From the NCBI RefSeq assembly GCF_004358105.1, contig NZ_SMYL01000003.1, forward strand, positions 129,371-193,370: a stretch of 64,000 nt of DNA. The letters run 5' to 3'. A program made the position numbers and the translations under genes. The notes under the pieces were generated by a model. It was not told the DNA's origin, made no database searches, and worked only from the letters and a program-made list of their open reading frames with translations. This stretch comes from Sapientia aquatica (GTDB lineage: Bacteria > Pseudomonadota > Gammaproteobacteria > Burkholderiales > Burkholderiaceae_D). This document shows positions 35,166 to 43,572 of this stretch, piece after piece (the first letter of the stretch is position 1; every line of letters starts with the position of its first letter).

Positions 35166-35702
35166 ATGAGCGAATCCACCCAATTCTCGCCTAATTCCTC
35201 GTTTCAAGAATCTGGCCATTTCGCGTCTGATCCCGCGTCCCAAACCGCATCACACGCTGACCAAGACCTGCTAGACCAAGCGCGTCAACAAGGTCAAGCG
35301 CAACAATTGCCGTTTGCTGGCACCGTAACGCCCATCCAAGCTTGGCAGCTAGTGCAAGACGGTGTTGCTCAGTTGGTGGATGTGCGTACCGCTGAAGAAC
35401 GCAAATTTGTCGGCGAAGTGCCGAACTCATGGCATGTGGCTTGGATGACCGGTTTATCGATGAACCGCAACCCGCGCTTTGTCAAAGAGTTTGAAGTCAA
35501 ACTCAAAGACAAGAATGTCGTCGCCCTGCTGCTATGCCGCAGCGGTAAGCGCTCATCGGCAGCGGCCGAAGCCCTGACCAAAGCAGGCTTCACCAATATT
35601 TTTAATATTGAAGGTGGCTTCGAAGGCGACATCAACGACGACAAGCAACGCGGTTCGCTCGGCGGCTGGCGCTTTCATTCATTACCTTGGATTCAAGATT
35701 AA
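35166..35702 (+). CDS. Rhodanese-like sulfurtransferase of the encapsulin operon
   Basis: A 178-residue cytoplasmic protein with one rhodanese domain (about 50-150): VQDGVAQLVDVRTAEERKF and the active loop LLCRSGKRSSAAA with catalytic Cys124. It could move sulfane sulfur to or from acceptors. The first ~45 residues are Ser/Gln/Ala-rich and probably disordered. ATG 35166 is preferred; a GTG 18 nt upstream is in frame. The gene lies 18 bp before the serine acetyltransferase gene, in the set (rhodanese, serine acetyltransferase, encapsulin, cysteine desulfurase) known from Family 2A encapsulin operons. In contrast to the exported rhodanese at 19.3 kb, its Cys is present. Confidence 0.9.
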   Translation: MSESTQFSPNSSFQESGHFASDPASQTASHADQDLLDQARQQGQAQQLPFAGTVTPIQAWQLVQDGVAQLVDVRTAEERKFVGEVPNSWHVAWMTGLSMNRNPRFVKEFEVKLKDKNVVALLLCRSGKRSSAAAEALTKAGFTNIFNIEGGFEGDINDDKQRGSLGGWRFHSLPWIQD

Positions 35703-35720
35703 AAGGATGCACCCTGTTTT

Positions 35721-36677
35721 ATGACTAACTCAAACCCGCCATCGAAAGTGAAATCGCCTCTTTTTGAGATCAGTCATATCGTGGAAGAATTGGCTGCGGT
35801 GCGCAAACATTGGCGTCACATGCATCACCGCTCCACCGAACCGGGCGGGCGTGAATTGCCGTCACCGGACGCGCTGAAAAAAATCATGAGCGACCTGCGC
35901 GCAGTACTTTTCCCGATGCGCTTAGGGCCGCCGGAATTGCGCCAAGAAACTGAAAATTTTTTTGTAGGGCATACGCTCGATGCAGTACTGCATTCGTTGC
36001 TCACGCAAGTGCGCTTGGAGTTGAGCTATGTTGAGCGCAGCCATCCGACGGACGGCATTTCGTTTGAAGATCAGTCATTCAAAATCGTACGCGACTTCTC
36101 ACAGTCGTTACCAAACTTACGCAGCTTACTCGACAGCGACGTGATTGCGGCCTATCGCGGCGACCCTGCAGCGCGCAGCGTGGACGAAGTATTGCTGTGC
36201 TATCCCGGCGTGCAAGCGATGATTTATCACCGCATCGCGCATCAGCTCTATGTATTGGGGGCGACGCTGTTAGCGCGCATCGTGTCTGAGATTTCTCATG
36301 CTGAAACTGGTATTGATATCCATCCCGGCGCACAGATTGGTTCAGGCTTTTTTATTGATCACGGCACCGGTGTCGTGATCGGTGAAACCACCATTATCGG
36401 CAAACGTGTACGGATTTACCAAGCCGTTACGCTCGGCTCCAAAACCTTCCCTACAGATGGCGACGGCGAAGTCCAAAAAGGCATTGCCCGCCATCCTATC
36501 GTTGAAGACGATGTTGTGATCTACGCTGGCGCGACCGTACTTGGCAGAGTAACCATTGGCCAAGGAGCCGTCATTGGTGGAAACGTCTGGATTACGTCGA
36601 ATGTTGCTCCGGGCAGTCATGTAAGTCAGGCAACCTTGCGTAAGGGAGTGAATTTGAATGAGCCGGTTCTTTCCTGA
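35721..36677 (+). CDS. epsC: Serine O-acetyltransferase (EpsC type)
   Basis: A 318-residue acetyltransferase making O-acetylserine, the carbon skeleton for cysteine. The N-terminal helical region (LRAVLFPMRLGPPELRQE, VDEVLLCYPGVQAMIYHRIAHQLY) and the C-terminal left-handed beta-helix (GSGFFIDHGTGVVIGETTIIG, GATVLGRVTIGQGAVIGG) are those of the EpsC/SAT family, longer at the N-terminus than CysE. It lies between the rhodanese gene and the encapsulin gene, as in other Family 2A encapsulin operons. A 173-bp gap separates it from the encapsulin gene. Confidence 0.92.
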   Translation: MTNSNPPSKVKSPLFEISHIVEELAAVRKHWRHMHHRSTEPGGRELPSPDALKKIMSDLRAVLFPMRLGPPELRQETENFFVGHTLDAVLHSLLTQVRLELSYVERSHPTDGISFEDQSFKIVRDFSQSLPNLRSLLDSDVIAAYRGDPAARSVDEVLLCYPGVQAMIYHRIAHQLYVLGATLLARIVSEISHAETGIDIHPGAQIGSGFFIDHGTGVVIGETTIIGKRVRIYQAVTLGSKTFPTDGDGEVQKGIARHPIVEDDVVIYAGATVLGRVTIGQGAVIGGNVWITSNVAPGSHVSQATLRKGVNLNEPVLS

Positions 36678-36850
36678 TTTTGATCCAGATTACATAGTAA
36701 AATCTACGCAGTCGTGCCATTCTTTGACCAAGCCTTGTTGGCGTTGCGCGCTATTGATGACCTGCTCCAACCAGAATTGCTAACTACTTTCGCTTTACCT
36801 GTCGCACCACCGCTACACCCTTTTTCACCCACCACACTTTGGAGTTTTGT

Positions 36851-37780
36851 ATGTCCGAAAAATCAGTCAGTAATCTGGCGCTAGGCGACGATGCCGCGCG
36901 CCAACTAGCTAACGCCACCAAAACCGTTCCGCAACTATCGACTATCTCACCGCGTTGGTTGGTGCATTTTCTGCAATGGCTGCCAGTCGAAGCGGGTATT
37001 TATCGCGTTAATCAAGTTAAAAACCCACACGATGTGTTGGTGGCTTGCTCCAAAAAAGACGAATCCGAATTGCCACAGACTTTTGTCGATTACGAAGCGC
37101 AACCACGTGAATATTTCCTCAACTCGGTCGCTACCGTTTTAGATATTCACACTCGCGTCTCCGATTTGTACAGCAGCCCACACGACCAAATCAAAGAACA
37201 ATTGCGCTTGACAGTTGAGACCATCAAAGAACGTCAAGAAAGTGAATTGATCAACAACGCTGATTACGGTCTGCTCGCAAACGTGCATGACGATCAACGC
37301 ATCTCGACATTAACTGGCGCACCAACGCCCGACGATTTGGATGACTTGCTCACTAAAGTGTGGAAAGAGCCCGGCTTCTTTTTAGCGCATCCCTTGGCGA
37401 TTGCGGCTTTTGGTCGCGAATGCACCCGCCGTGGCGTTCCACCACCAACGGTTAGCCTATTCGGTTCGCAATTCTTAACCTGGCGCGGTGTACCGCTCAT
37501 CCCATCCGATAAATTACCGATCGAAGATGGTAAAACCAAGATTATCTTGCTGCGAGTGGGCGAAAAACGCCAAGGCGTAGTTGGCTTGTTCCAACCGGGT
37601 TTAGCTGGCGAACAAAGCCCAGGCTTGTCAGTACGTTTCATGGGAATTAACCGCAACGCGATTACCTCTTATCTGATTTCTTTATATTGCTCGCTGGCTG
37701 TGCTCACCCCTGATGCATTGGCCGTATTAGAAGACGTTGAGATCGGTAAATACCATGACTACCCAGACACCTACAAATAA
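36851..37780 (+). CDS. srpI: Family 2A encapsulin shell protein (SrpI-like)
   Basis: A 309-residue HK97-fold capsid-like protein that self-assembles into a protein nanocompartment. The N-terminal segment DAARQLANATKTVPQLSTIS followed by PRWLVHFLQWLPVEAGIYRV is close to cyanobacterial SrpI, the prototype of Family 2A encapsulins; length and motif are typical. Family 2A shells enclose a cysteine desulfurase and, in studied cases, store elemental sulfur in the cavity. The start ATG 36851 has GGAG 6 nt before it. The end of the gene overlaps the desulfurase gene by 26 nt, so shell and cargo are made together. No cyclic-nucleotide-binding insert (Family 2B) is present. Confidence 0.95.
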   Translation: MSEKSVSNLALGDDAARQLANATKTVPQLSTISPRWLVHFLQWLPVEAGIYRVNQVKNPHDVLVACSKKDESELPQTFVDYEAQPREYFLNSVATVLDIHTRVSDLYSSPHDQIKEQLRLTVETIKERQESELINNADYGLLANVHDDQRISTLTGAPTPDDLDDLLTKVWKEPGFFLAHPLAIAAFGRECTRRGVPPPTVSLFGSQFLTWRGVPLIPSDKLPIEDGKTKIILLRVGEKRQGVVGLFQPGLAGEQSPGLSVRFMGINRNAITSYLISLYCSLAVLTPDALAVLEDVEIGKYHDYPDTYK

Positions 37781-39596
37781 TGCAGGACAGTTGACGGGTA
37801 AGGCCGATGAATCCTCGATTTTGAATCGATTAGCGTCAGAATTCTTCGCCTTAGCACCAGCGCTGTCAGCAGGCACTCAGCGACCGCAATGGATTGATGC
37901 TGCGCCTAGCGCCGCTTCAGCACCATCGGCGCAAGCACCATTTGCTGCGCCAGCTATTGCGGCAGTTGGGCCAGTTGCGTCAGTCAGCTCAGCCGCACCA
38001 CACGGTTCGGCGGCGTCCTTGCCCTTGGATGTGACTTCTCGCGGCAAACCGTCGGTTGGTACTAACTCGGTGCCAAGCTCGTTTTATTTTGTCGATGAAG
38101 GCGCGCAAGCTCCACGTCCATCCAGCAATAACTTGGACGATCTCGCCAAACAAGCTCGACCAGAGCAGTGGATGAATCACACCACGCATGGCGCGGCTTT
38201 GCCCGGTCAAGATCAGGGACAGTTTCAGATTCAGCGCTTGATCAATGAATTAGCGTTTCCAAGTGGTGCCGGTTCCGCGCCACAAGCTAGTTCGGCGTCG
38301 CCGTTTTATTTCCAAAATTTTGATGACCGCTATTGGGATAAAAAGCCTGCTGAAAAAGAACTGAAACCGCAACCAACTCCGCTAGAAGTCAATGGCGTGC
38401 GACGTGATTTTCCGATTCTGGCCGAGCGCGTCAACGGCCGGCAACTAGTTTGGTTTGACAATGCGGCGACCACGCAAAAACCGCAGGCGGTGATCGATCG
38501 TTTGGCGTATTTCTATGCACACGAGAATTCCAATATTCATCGTGCCGCACACGAATTAGCCGCGCGCGCCACCGATGCCTATGAAGCTGCGCGAAATAAA
38601 GTGCGCGACTTTTTAGGCGCAGGATCAAGCGAGGAAATCATCTTTGTGCGTGGCGCGACCGAAGGCATTAATCTGATTGCCCAAACCTTTGGCAAAAAGT
38701 TTATCGGCCCCGGCGACGAAATCATCGTGTCCCAGTTAGAGCACCACGCCAACATCGTGCCGTGGCAGCAGTTAGCGGCAGAAAAAGGGGCGAAGATTCG
38801 GGTGATTCCAGTTGACGATACTGGGCAAATTGTCCTCGACCAATATGCTCAACTCATCAATGATCGCACCAAAATTGTCGCGGTGACACACGTATCGAAC
38901 GCACTCGGAACAGTGACGCCGATCAAGCAAATCATCGACATTGCGCACCGCTCCGGCGTGAAAGTCATGGTCGATGGCGCGCAAGCAGTGTCGCATCTGC
39001 GGGTAAACGTGCAAGCCTTGGATGCTGACTTCTACGTGTTCTCTGGACACAAAGTTTTCGGCCCAACCGGTATCGGCGCAGTATATGGCAAAAAGGCTAT
39101 CCTCGATCAACTTCCGCCGTGGCAAGGTGGCGGCAATATGATCAAAGATGTGACCTTTGAACACACCGAATTCCAACCACCTCCTTCGCGGTTTGAAGCA
39201 GGTACCGGCAATATTGCCGATGCGGTTGGTTTGGGTGCCGCGATTGATTACGTGCAAAAGCTAGGTTTAGAAAATATTGCGGCGGTCGAACATGGCTTGC
39301 TGGAATACGCCACCCAAGGTTTAAAGAGCATTCCGGGTGTACGTCTAATCGGCACAGCGCATGACAAGGCCAGCGTGGCGTCGTTTGTCTTGCACGGCTA
39401 CAGCACCGAAGAAGTCGGTAAAGCATTAAATGAAGAAGGAATCGCAGTACGTTCTGGACATCATTGCGCCCAACCGATTTTGCGTCGTTTCGGTGTCGAA
39501 GCGACGGTTCGTCCTTCGTTTGCGTTCTATAACACTTGCGAAGAAATTGATCGGATGTTGGCAGTAGTTCGTAAATTGGCGACGACTCGGCGCTAA
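37755..39596 (+). CDS. Cysteine desulfurase, encapsulin cargo (SufS-like with long N-terminal extension)
   Basis: A 613-residue PLP enzyme releasing sulfur from cysteine. The C-terminal ~400 residues are a SufS/CsdA (type II) desulfurase: substrate and PLP segments DNAATTQKP and EHHAN, PLP lysine Lys433 in FSGHKVFGP, catalytic Cys571 in RSGHHCAQP. The first ~210 residues are Ala/Pro/Ser-rich and largely disordered, the mark of Family 2A cargo-loading domains. Within it, two helix-like pieces (ILNRLASEFFAL, 22-33; IQRLINELAF, 159-168) and two aromatic motifs (SSFYFVDEG near 110; SPFYFQNFD near 184) repeat, and may be shell-binding points. The gene overlaps the encapsulin gene and ends in a terminator. 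The desulfurase is thus predicted to work inside the shell. Confidence 0.94.
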   Translation: MTTQTPTNNAGQLTGKADESSILNRLASEFFALAPALSAGTQRPQWIDAAPSAASAPSAQAPFAAPAIAAVGPVASVSSAAPHGSAASLPLDVTSRGKPSVGTNSVPSSFYFVDEGAQAPRPSSNNLDDLAKQARPEQWMNHTTHGAALPGQDQGQFQIQRLINELAFPSGAGSAPQASSASPFYFQNFDDRYWDKKPAEKELKPQPTPLEVNGVRRDFPILAERVNGRQLVWFDNAATTQKPQAVIDRLAYFYAHENSNIHRAAHELAARATDAYEAARNKVRDFLGAGSSEEIIFVRGATEGINLIAQTFGKKFIGPGDEIIVSQLEHHANIVPWQQLAAEKGAKIRVIPVDDTGQIVLDQYAQLINDRTKIVAVTHVSNALGTVTPIKQIIDIAHRSGVKVMVDGAQAVSHLRVNVQALDADFYVFSGHKVFGPTGIGAVYGKKAILDQLPPWQGGGNMIKDVTFEHTEFQPPPSRFEAGTGNIADAVGLGAAIDYVQKLGLENIAAVEHGLLEYATQGLKSIPGVRLIGTAHDKASVASFVLHGYSTEEVGKALNEEGIAVRSGHHCAQPILRRFGVEATVRPSFAFYNTCEEIDRMLAVVRKLATTRR

Positions 39597-39620
39597 CCCG
39601 CGCTAGTTGGATGGTATCGC

Positions 39621-39649
39621 AAGGGCGCTCATTCGTGGGCGCCCTTTTT
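39621..39649 (+). terminator. Terminator of the encapsulin operon
   Basis: AAGGGCGC (39621-39628) pairs with GCGCCCTT (39639-39646), 10-nt loop, followed by TTT. It closes the rhodanese-epsC-encapsulin-desulfurase transcript. Confidence 0.88.
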
Positions 39650-39806
39650 CTATTCAACGAATGAATTACTCGACGGATAAAAGAACGCCGCCATAAATTC
39701 ACCGCCAAACAACATATTCACCAATCAAACCAGTGTTTATCACATTCCCTTGCCTTAATTAACCTTCACCCAATAGAATTGCAGGTCAACTTTTTGGGAA
39801 CGCGCC

Positions 39807-40997
39807 GTGAAAATTCTTATTGGTATCGTTAGCGTATTGATCATTCTTTTGATGGCCTATGCAGTCAGCTATGATCGCAAGCACATCAAAATCAAACCGC
39901 TGGTCTGGCTTCTGAGCCTGCAGCTCATCTTCGCCTATGCCATGCTCAATTCCAATATCGGGCAAGTCATTATTAATGGCATTGTTGCGGGCTTTGATAA
40001 GTTATTAAAATTTGCCGGCGTTGGGATTCATTTTGTGTTCGGTGGCATCATCAATGACAACAGCTTTTCGTTTTTCTTTAACGTCTTGATGCCCATCGTT
40101 TTTATCTCGGCCTTGATCGGTATCCTGCAATATTGGAAAGTGCTCAATTGGATTATTCGCGCCATTGGATTCTTGCTATCCAAAGTCAACGGCATGGGCA
40201 AACTGGAATCGTATAACGCGGTCGGCTCGGCTATTTTGGGTCAGTCGGAAGTTTTTATCTCGCTCAAAAAGCAAATTCCCCATCTGTCGCAACAGCGCTT
40301 GTACACCATCTGCACCGCGGCCATGTCCACGGTGTCCGCCGCCATCATCGCCGCCTACATGCAATTAATCGAACCGCGCTTTGTGGTCTGTGCGGTGGTG
40401 CTTAATCTGTTTGGCTCGTTCATCATTGCATCCTTAATCAATCCGTATGAAGTCAACGCCGCAGATGATGTGTTAGACATCGAAGAAGAACAGCAAAGTT
40501 TTTTTGAAATGCTGGGTGAATACATTCTCGACGGCTTCAAAATTGCCGTGATCGTGGCCGCGATGCTGATGGGCTTTATCGCACTCATTGACATGGTCAA
40601 CGCTATTTTTACCAGCTTATTCGGCATCAGTTTTCAGCATTTCTTGGGCTATCTGTTTGCCCCCTTAGCATTCTTAGTCGGCATCCCGTGGCATGACGCG
40701 GTAGGCGCTGGCACCATCATGGCAACTAAAGTCATCACCAACGAATTCGTCGCCATGCAAGAATTAAAAAGCAGCCTGCAGAGCGGCGCCAATTTGTTCG
40801 ACGAACGCAGCCTCGGTATCGTGTCGGTGTTCTTGGTTTCGTTCGCCAATTTTGGTTCTATCGGCATCATCTGCGGAACGATTAAAGCGCTGGATGTACG
40901 CCAAGGAAACGTAGTGGCGCGGTTTGGATTTCGATTGCTATACGGCGCGTCGCTGGTGAGTTTTTTGAGTGCGACTGTGGTGGGATTGATGTTGTAA
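39807..40997 (+). CDS. Concentrative nucleoside transporter (NupC family)
   Basis: A 396-residue inner-membrane protein of the CNT family, importing nucleosides with protons or sodium. It has about eight to ten helices; the family regions GQSEVFISLKKQIPHLSQQRLYTI, ATKVITNEFVAMQEL and SFANFGSIGIICGTIKAL are visible. The last contains the conserved G-S-I-G-I. Start is GTG 39807. It stands alone between the encapsulin operon and the PEP-CTERM gene. Confidence 0.92.
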   Translation: MKILIGIVSVLIILLMAYAVSYDRKHIKIKPLVWLLSLQLIFAYAMLNSNIGQVIINGIVAGFDKLLKFAGVGIHFVFGGIINDNSFSFFFNVLMPIVFISALIGILQYWKVLNWIIRAIGFLLSKVNGMGKLESYNAVGSAILGQSEVFISLKKQIPHLSQQRLYTICTAAMSTVSAAIIAAYMQLIEPRFVVCAVVLNLFGSFIIASLINPYEVNAADDVLDIEEEQQSFFEMLGEYILDGFKIAVIVAAMLMGFIALIDMVNAIFTSLFGISFQHFLGYLFAPLAFLVGIPWHDAVGAGTIMATKVITNEFVAMQELKSSLQSGANLFDERSLGIVSVFLVSFANFGSIGIICGTIKALDVRQGNVVARFGFRLLYGASLVSFLSATVVGLML

Positions 40998-41132
40998 CGA
41001 TTACGCCAAAAAAGACCAACCTCGTTAAGTCTCGTTAATGCGTCTTGATTTTAGTGTCGGAAATTTTTACAGCTTTCGTCATATCTATCAAAAAATAGGA
41101 AACTTTCGTTAAGAATCAATTGCATAGGTTTG

Positions 41133-41148
41133 TGGCATTGAACTTGCT
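41133..41148 (+). promoter_or_regulatory. Sigma-54 promoter of the PEP-CTERM gene
   Basis: TGTGGCATTGAACTTGCT holds GG-N10-GC (GG 41134-41135, GC 41146-41147) with TTGC at -12 and TGGCAT at -24. Its predicted start is about 58 nt before the ATG. Sigma-54 control of PEP-CTERM genes (PrsK/PrsR/RpoN) is known in related bacteria. The promoter overlaps an inverted repeat. Confidence 0.7.
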
Positions 41149-41166
41149 TGGGTGAGGCAAGTTCAA
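41138..41166. repeat. Inverted repeat overlapping the sigma-54 promoter
   Basis: TTGAACTTGC (41138-41147) and GCAAGTTCAA (41157-41166) are exact complements around 9 nt. The left arm contains the -12 element, and the right arm lies at the expected transcript start. It may be a repressor operator or act as a structural feature. Confidence 0.7.
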
Positions 41167-41216
41167 AAATTTAGGCAAATCAATATTTGCCCCACCTAAC
41201 CTTACAGGCATTGATT

Positions 41217-41840
41217 ATGAAAAATATCTCAGTAGCGAAAACAGAAGCAATTTTGGGCGGGCTGATTTTAGCCGCGTCGGCGTCGCTCGCAAACGCAACA
41301 GCGATTACTTCCCTCGCCGACGGCACTCCGGTTGTTATGCCAGCTAGTAACCTCTTTACTGCAGGTCCAGTTGTTGAACCAGGTTATACATACACTTCAT
41401 CCAATTCGCGTTCGGTTTTTGGATACACCTTTGGATACGGACTGAACAATAACGGAGCATGGAACTCTGGACTCGGTTCGCCCTACCTTGGCTTAAATAC
41501 GAGCGAAGGTTGGTCACTGATCACATTTGACGCTCCAGTGTCGTCCGTTTTAGCGTTTGTAAACTACGCCAATCGAACCGGCACACCAACAATTTCTGTG
41601 TTCGATGCGGACAATAATTTGATTGAAAGTACGGTCTTAAACTTTTCGACCACGGGTAACAATCAAGGCTTTAATTACGGCTTCACAGAGTCAGCCAACA
41701 TTATTAAATCGATCGAGTTCAGTAACGCCTTCATCGTCGCGACTAATATTCAAACCGAGGTGCCTGAACCAAGCACATTGGCCTTATTCGGCTTAGCAAT
41801 CGCTGCATTAGTTGCTCGTCTGCGCCGCAATCGCGTTTAA
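41217..41840 (+). CDS. PEP-CTERM sorting domain protein
   Basis: A 207-residue secreted protein with a signal peptide (MKNISVAKTEAILGG to SLANA) and a C-terminal sorting tail: VPEPSTLALFGLAIAALVARLRRNRV-type, with the PEP motif, a hydrophobic helix and Arg-rich end. Such proteins are cleaved and sorted by exosortase (EpsH/XrtA), which is not encoded here, and often become part of exopolysaccharide-associated floc or biofilm. The body is Gly/Asn/Ser-rich (GYTFGYGLNNNGAWNSGLG) and shows no known enzyme motif. The start at 41217 follows AGG 8 nt upstream. It is transcribed from a sigma-54 promoter and stands alone. Confidence 0.88.
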   Translation: MKNISVAKTEAILGGLILAASASLANATAITSLADGTPVVMPASNLFTAGPVVEPGYTYTSSNSRSVFGYTFGYGLNNNGAWNSGLGSPYLGLNTSEGWSLITFDAPVSSVLAFVNYANRTGTPTISVFDADNNLIESTVLNFSTTGNNQGFNYGFTESANIIKSIEFSNAFIVATNIQTEVPEPSTLALFGLAIAALVARLRRNRV

Positions 41841-42582
41841 TTTTTTGCAGTGAAATTCGACCTTTGCGCCAAGCGTAGAGCTTAGTCGTCCGCCGGACAA
41901 TCGTTCGGCGGGTCACACTTCCCACCTGCATTCGTTATCCTTAATCCGAAGTTCAAACACTGGCTAGCATCATTAGAATTGTCTCGAGTATTCAAACTAC
42001 GTCGCATCAATCCTGAAGTGGTAAAAATCTGCCCCAAACTTGTCCTAAACCGCGTTTGCGTAATCCCACAGTTTAGGCAATCATGCACACCAAGTTCAAT
42101 CGTCATCAATCCAACAAACACCTAAGTAAACATGCGCAATCATGCGTTTAATAGGATCACTGCGCCGAATTAAAATGGTAGTTCTCAACCTTTGATACGA
42201 TTCGTGCCAAAACCTCGAAAAACCACTGATTTACTTATTGAATTTTTAACTCATTGATTTTCCTATATATATATTAAAAATCCGTCTTATTGGGATTTCA
42301 CAAACGGTTATAAAATGGCGATTCTTCGCTAACTTGTGCGATGGCTGAAAATCCAGCTAGTGCAGTCGAATTTTTATAACTAGAATAATTTTCACTGCAT
42401 AGTGATTCGGCCCAGCGCCACCAAGCGAGCCAATCCGATTTGATTCACGAGGAAACTAGCAGGCCAATTTTTCTGTCCTCACGCGCAATGTATTAACTTA
42501 TTTACTATTTCAGTTATCAACTCACATATCAAATCAATTGTTTATTCGTTTTTTAAACCTTTTTAATGCACTCACAGATCCT
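41841..42582. other. Intergenic region before the SAM hydrolase gene
   Basis: AT-rich, no supported gene. A minus-strand frame (41882-42121) of 79 residues ends CDPPNDCPADD but has no ribosome site or recognisable domain. No riboswitch-like structure is visible; a TATA-rich run (about 42266-42285) may be part of a promoter. Confidence 0.4.
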
Positions 42583-43500
42583 ATGAATATTTTAAAAAAA
42601 TTAATCTTAATCGCTTCCTTAATTGGTGCCGTCGGTTTAGCCCAAGCCCGCACTCCATTGGTCTTGATGACCGATTTTGGTCAAGGCGACGGTGCGGTGT
42701 CGGCTATGCGTGGTGTGGCGTTTGGTGTTGATCCGCAGTTGAACGTATCGGATTTAACCCATCAAATTCCGACCTACGATATTTGGATTGCCGCGTACCG
42801 TTTGTACCAAACAGTGAACTACTGGCCAGAAGGCAGCGTGTTTGTGACGGTGGTCGATCCGGGTGTTGGTACCAAGCGTAAATCGGTCGTATTGAAAACC
42901 AAAAACGGTCGTTATTACGTTGGTCCGAATAACGGGATCTACACTTTAATCGCTGAGCGCGACGGCATTGCTGAGATGCGTGAGATTGATGAGAAAGTTA
43001 ATCGTTTGCAGGGTTCGGAAGATAGCTACACCTTCCACGGTCGTGATGTGTATGTGTATACCGGTGCGCGTTTAGCGTCGGGCGCGATCACGTTTGATCA
43101 AGTTGGCCCAGTATTGGACCCAGCCAGTTTAGTCAAAATCAGCTACCAACAAGCGGATAAATCCGACAACACATTACGCGGCAACATCCCTGTGTTGGAT
43201 GTCAATTACGGAAACGTTTGGACCAATATTTCCAAATCGTTGCTCGATCAATTGAATGTCAAACCGGGCGACAATCTTAAAGTCCGTTTGTACAACAAAG
43301 ACAAAAAGGTAGCGACTGTGATTGCACCGTTTGAAACCTCGTTCGGCGAAGTGGCCGTGGGCAAACCATTGGCTTATGTGAATAGCTTGTTGAATTTTTC
43401 TTTAGCATTGAACCAAGGCGACTTTGCTAAGAAATACCATATCCAATCCGGTGCTGATTGGCATATTGAGATCGAAAAACTCGAATCGACCAAAAAATAA
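42583..43500 (+). CDS. Exported SAM hydrolase / SAM hydroxide adenosyltransferase (DUF62)
   Basis: A 305-residue member of the DUF62 family, related to fluorinase and chlorinase but using water, which splits S-adenosylmethionine to adenosine and methionine. The triad typical of the hydrolases is visible: Asp31 in MTDFGQGD, Arg99 in VGTKRK, His152 in YTFHGRD. Unusually, the protein opens with a clear signal peptide (MNILKKLILIASLIG to AQA), so it is exported, whereas most relatives are cytoplasmic. ATG 42583 is chosen because the signal peptide begins there. A hairpin terminator separates it from the TonB receptor gene 73 bp downstream; the pairing suggests a common substrate, but what it is is unknown. 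Confidence 0.88.
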   Translation: MNILKKLILIASLIGAVGLAQARTPLVLMTDFGQGDGAVSAMRGVAFGVDPQLNVSDLTHQIPTYDIWIAAYRLYQTVNYWPEGSVFVTVVDPGVGTKRKSVVLKTKNGRYYVGPNNGIYTLIAERDGIAEMREIDEKVNRLQGSEDSYTFHGRDVYVYTGARLASGAITFDQVGPVLDPASLVKISYQQADKSDNTLRGNIPVLDVNYGNVWTNISKSLLDQLNVKPGDNLKVRLYNKDKKVATVIAPFETSFGEVAVGKPLAYVNSLLNFSLALNQGDFAKKYHIQSGADWHIEIEKLESTKK

Positions 43501-43513
43501 TCACGCAAACAAC

Positions 43514-43543
43514 AAAGGATGACTTATTCAGTCATCCTTTTTT
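43514..43543 (+). terminator. Terminator between the SAM hydrolase and TonB receptor genes
   Basis: AAAGGATGAC (43514-43523) pairs with GTCATCCTTT (43531-43540), 7-nt loop, then TTT. It may attenuate transcription into the receptor gene. Confidence 0.85.
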
Positions 43544-43572
43544 AAAAAATCAAAAACTAAAAAAGGGAAACC

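Noticed and set aside
41882-42121. Minus-strand 79-residue frame ending CDPPNDCPADD
   Set aside because: No ribosome site, no recognised motif, likely chance.
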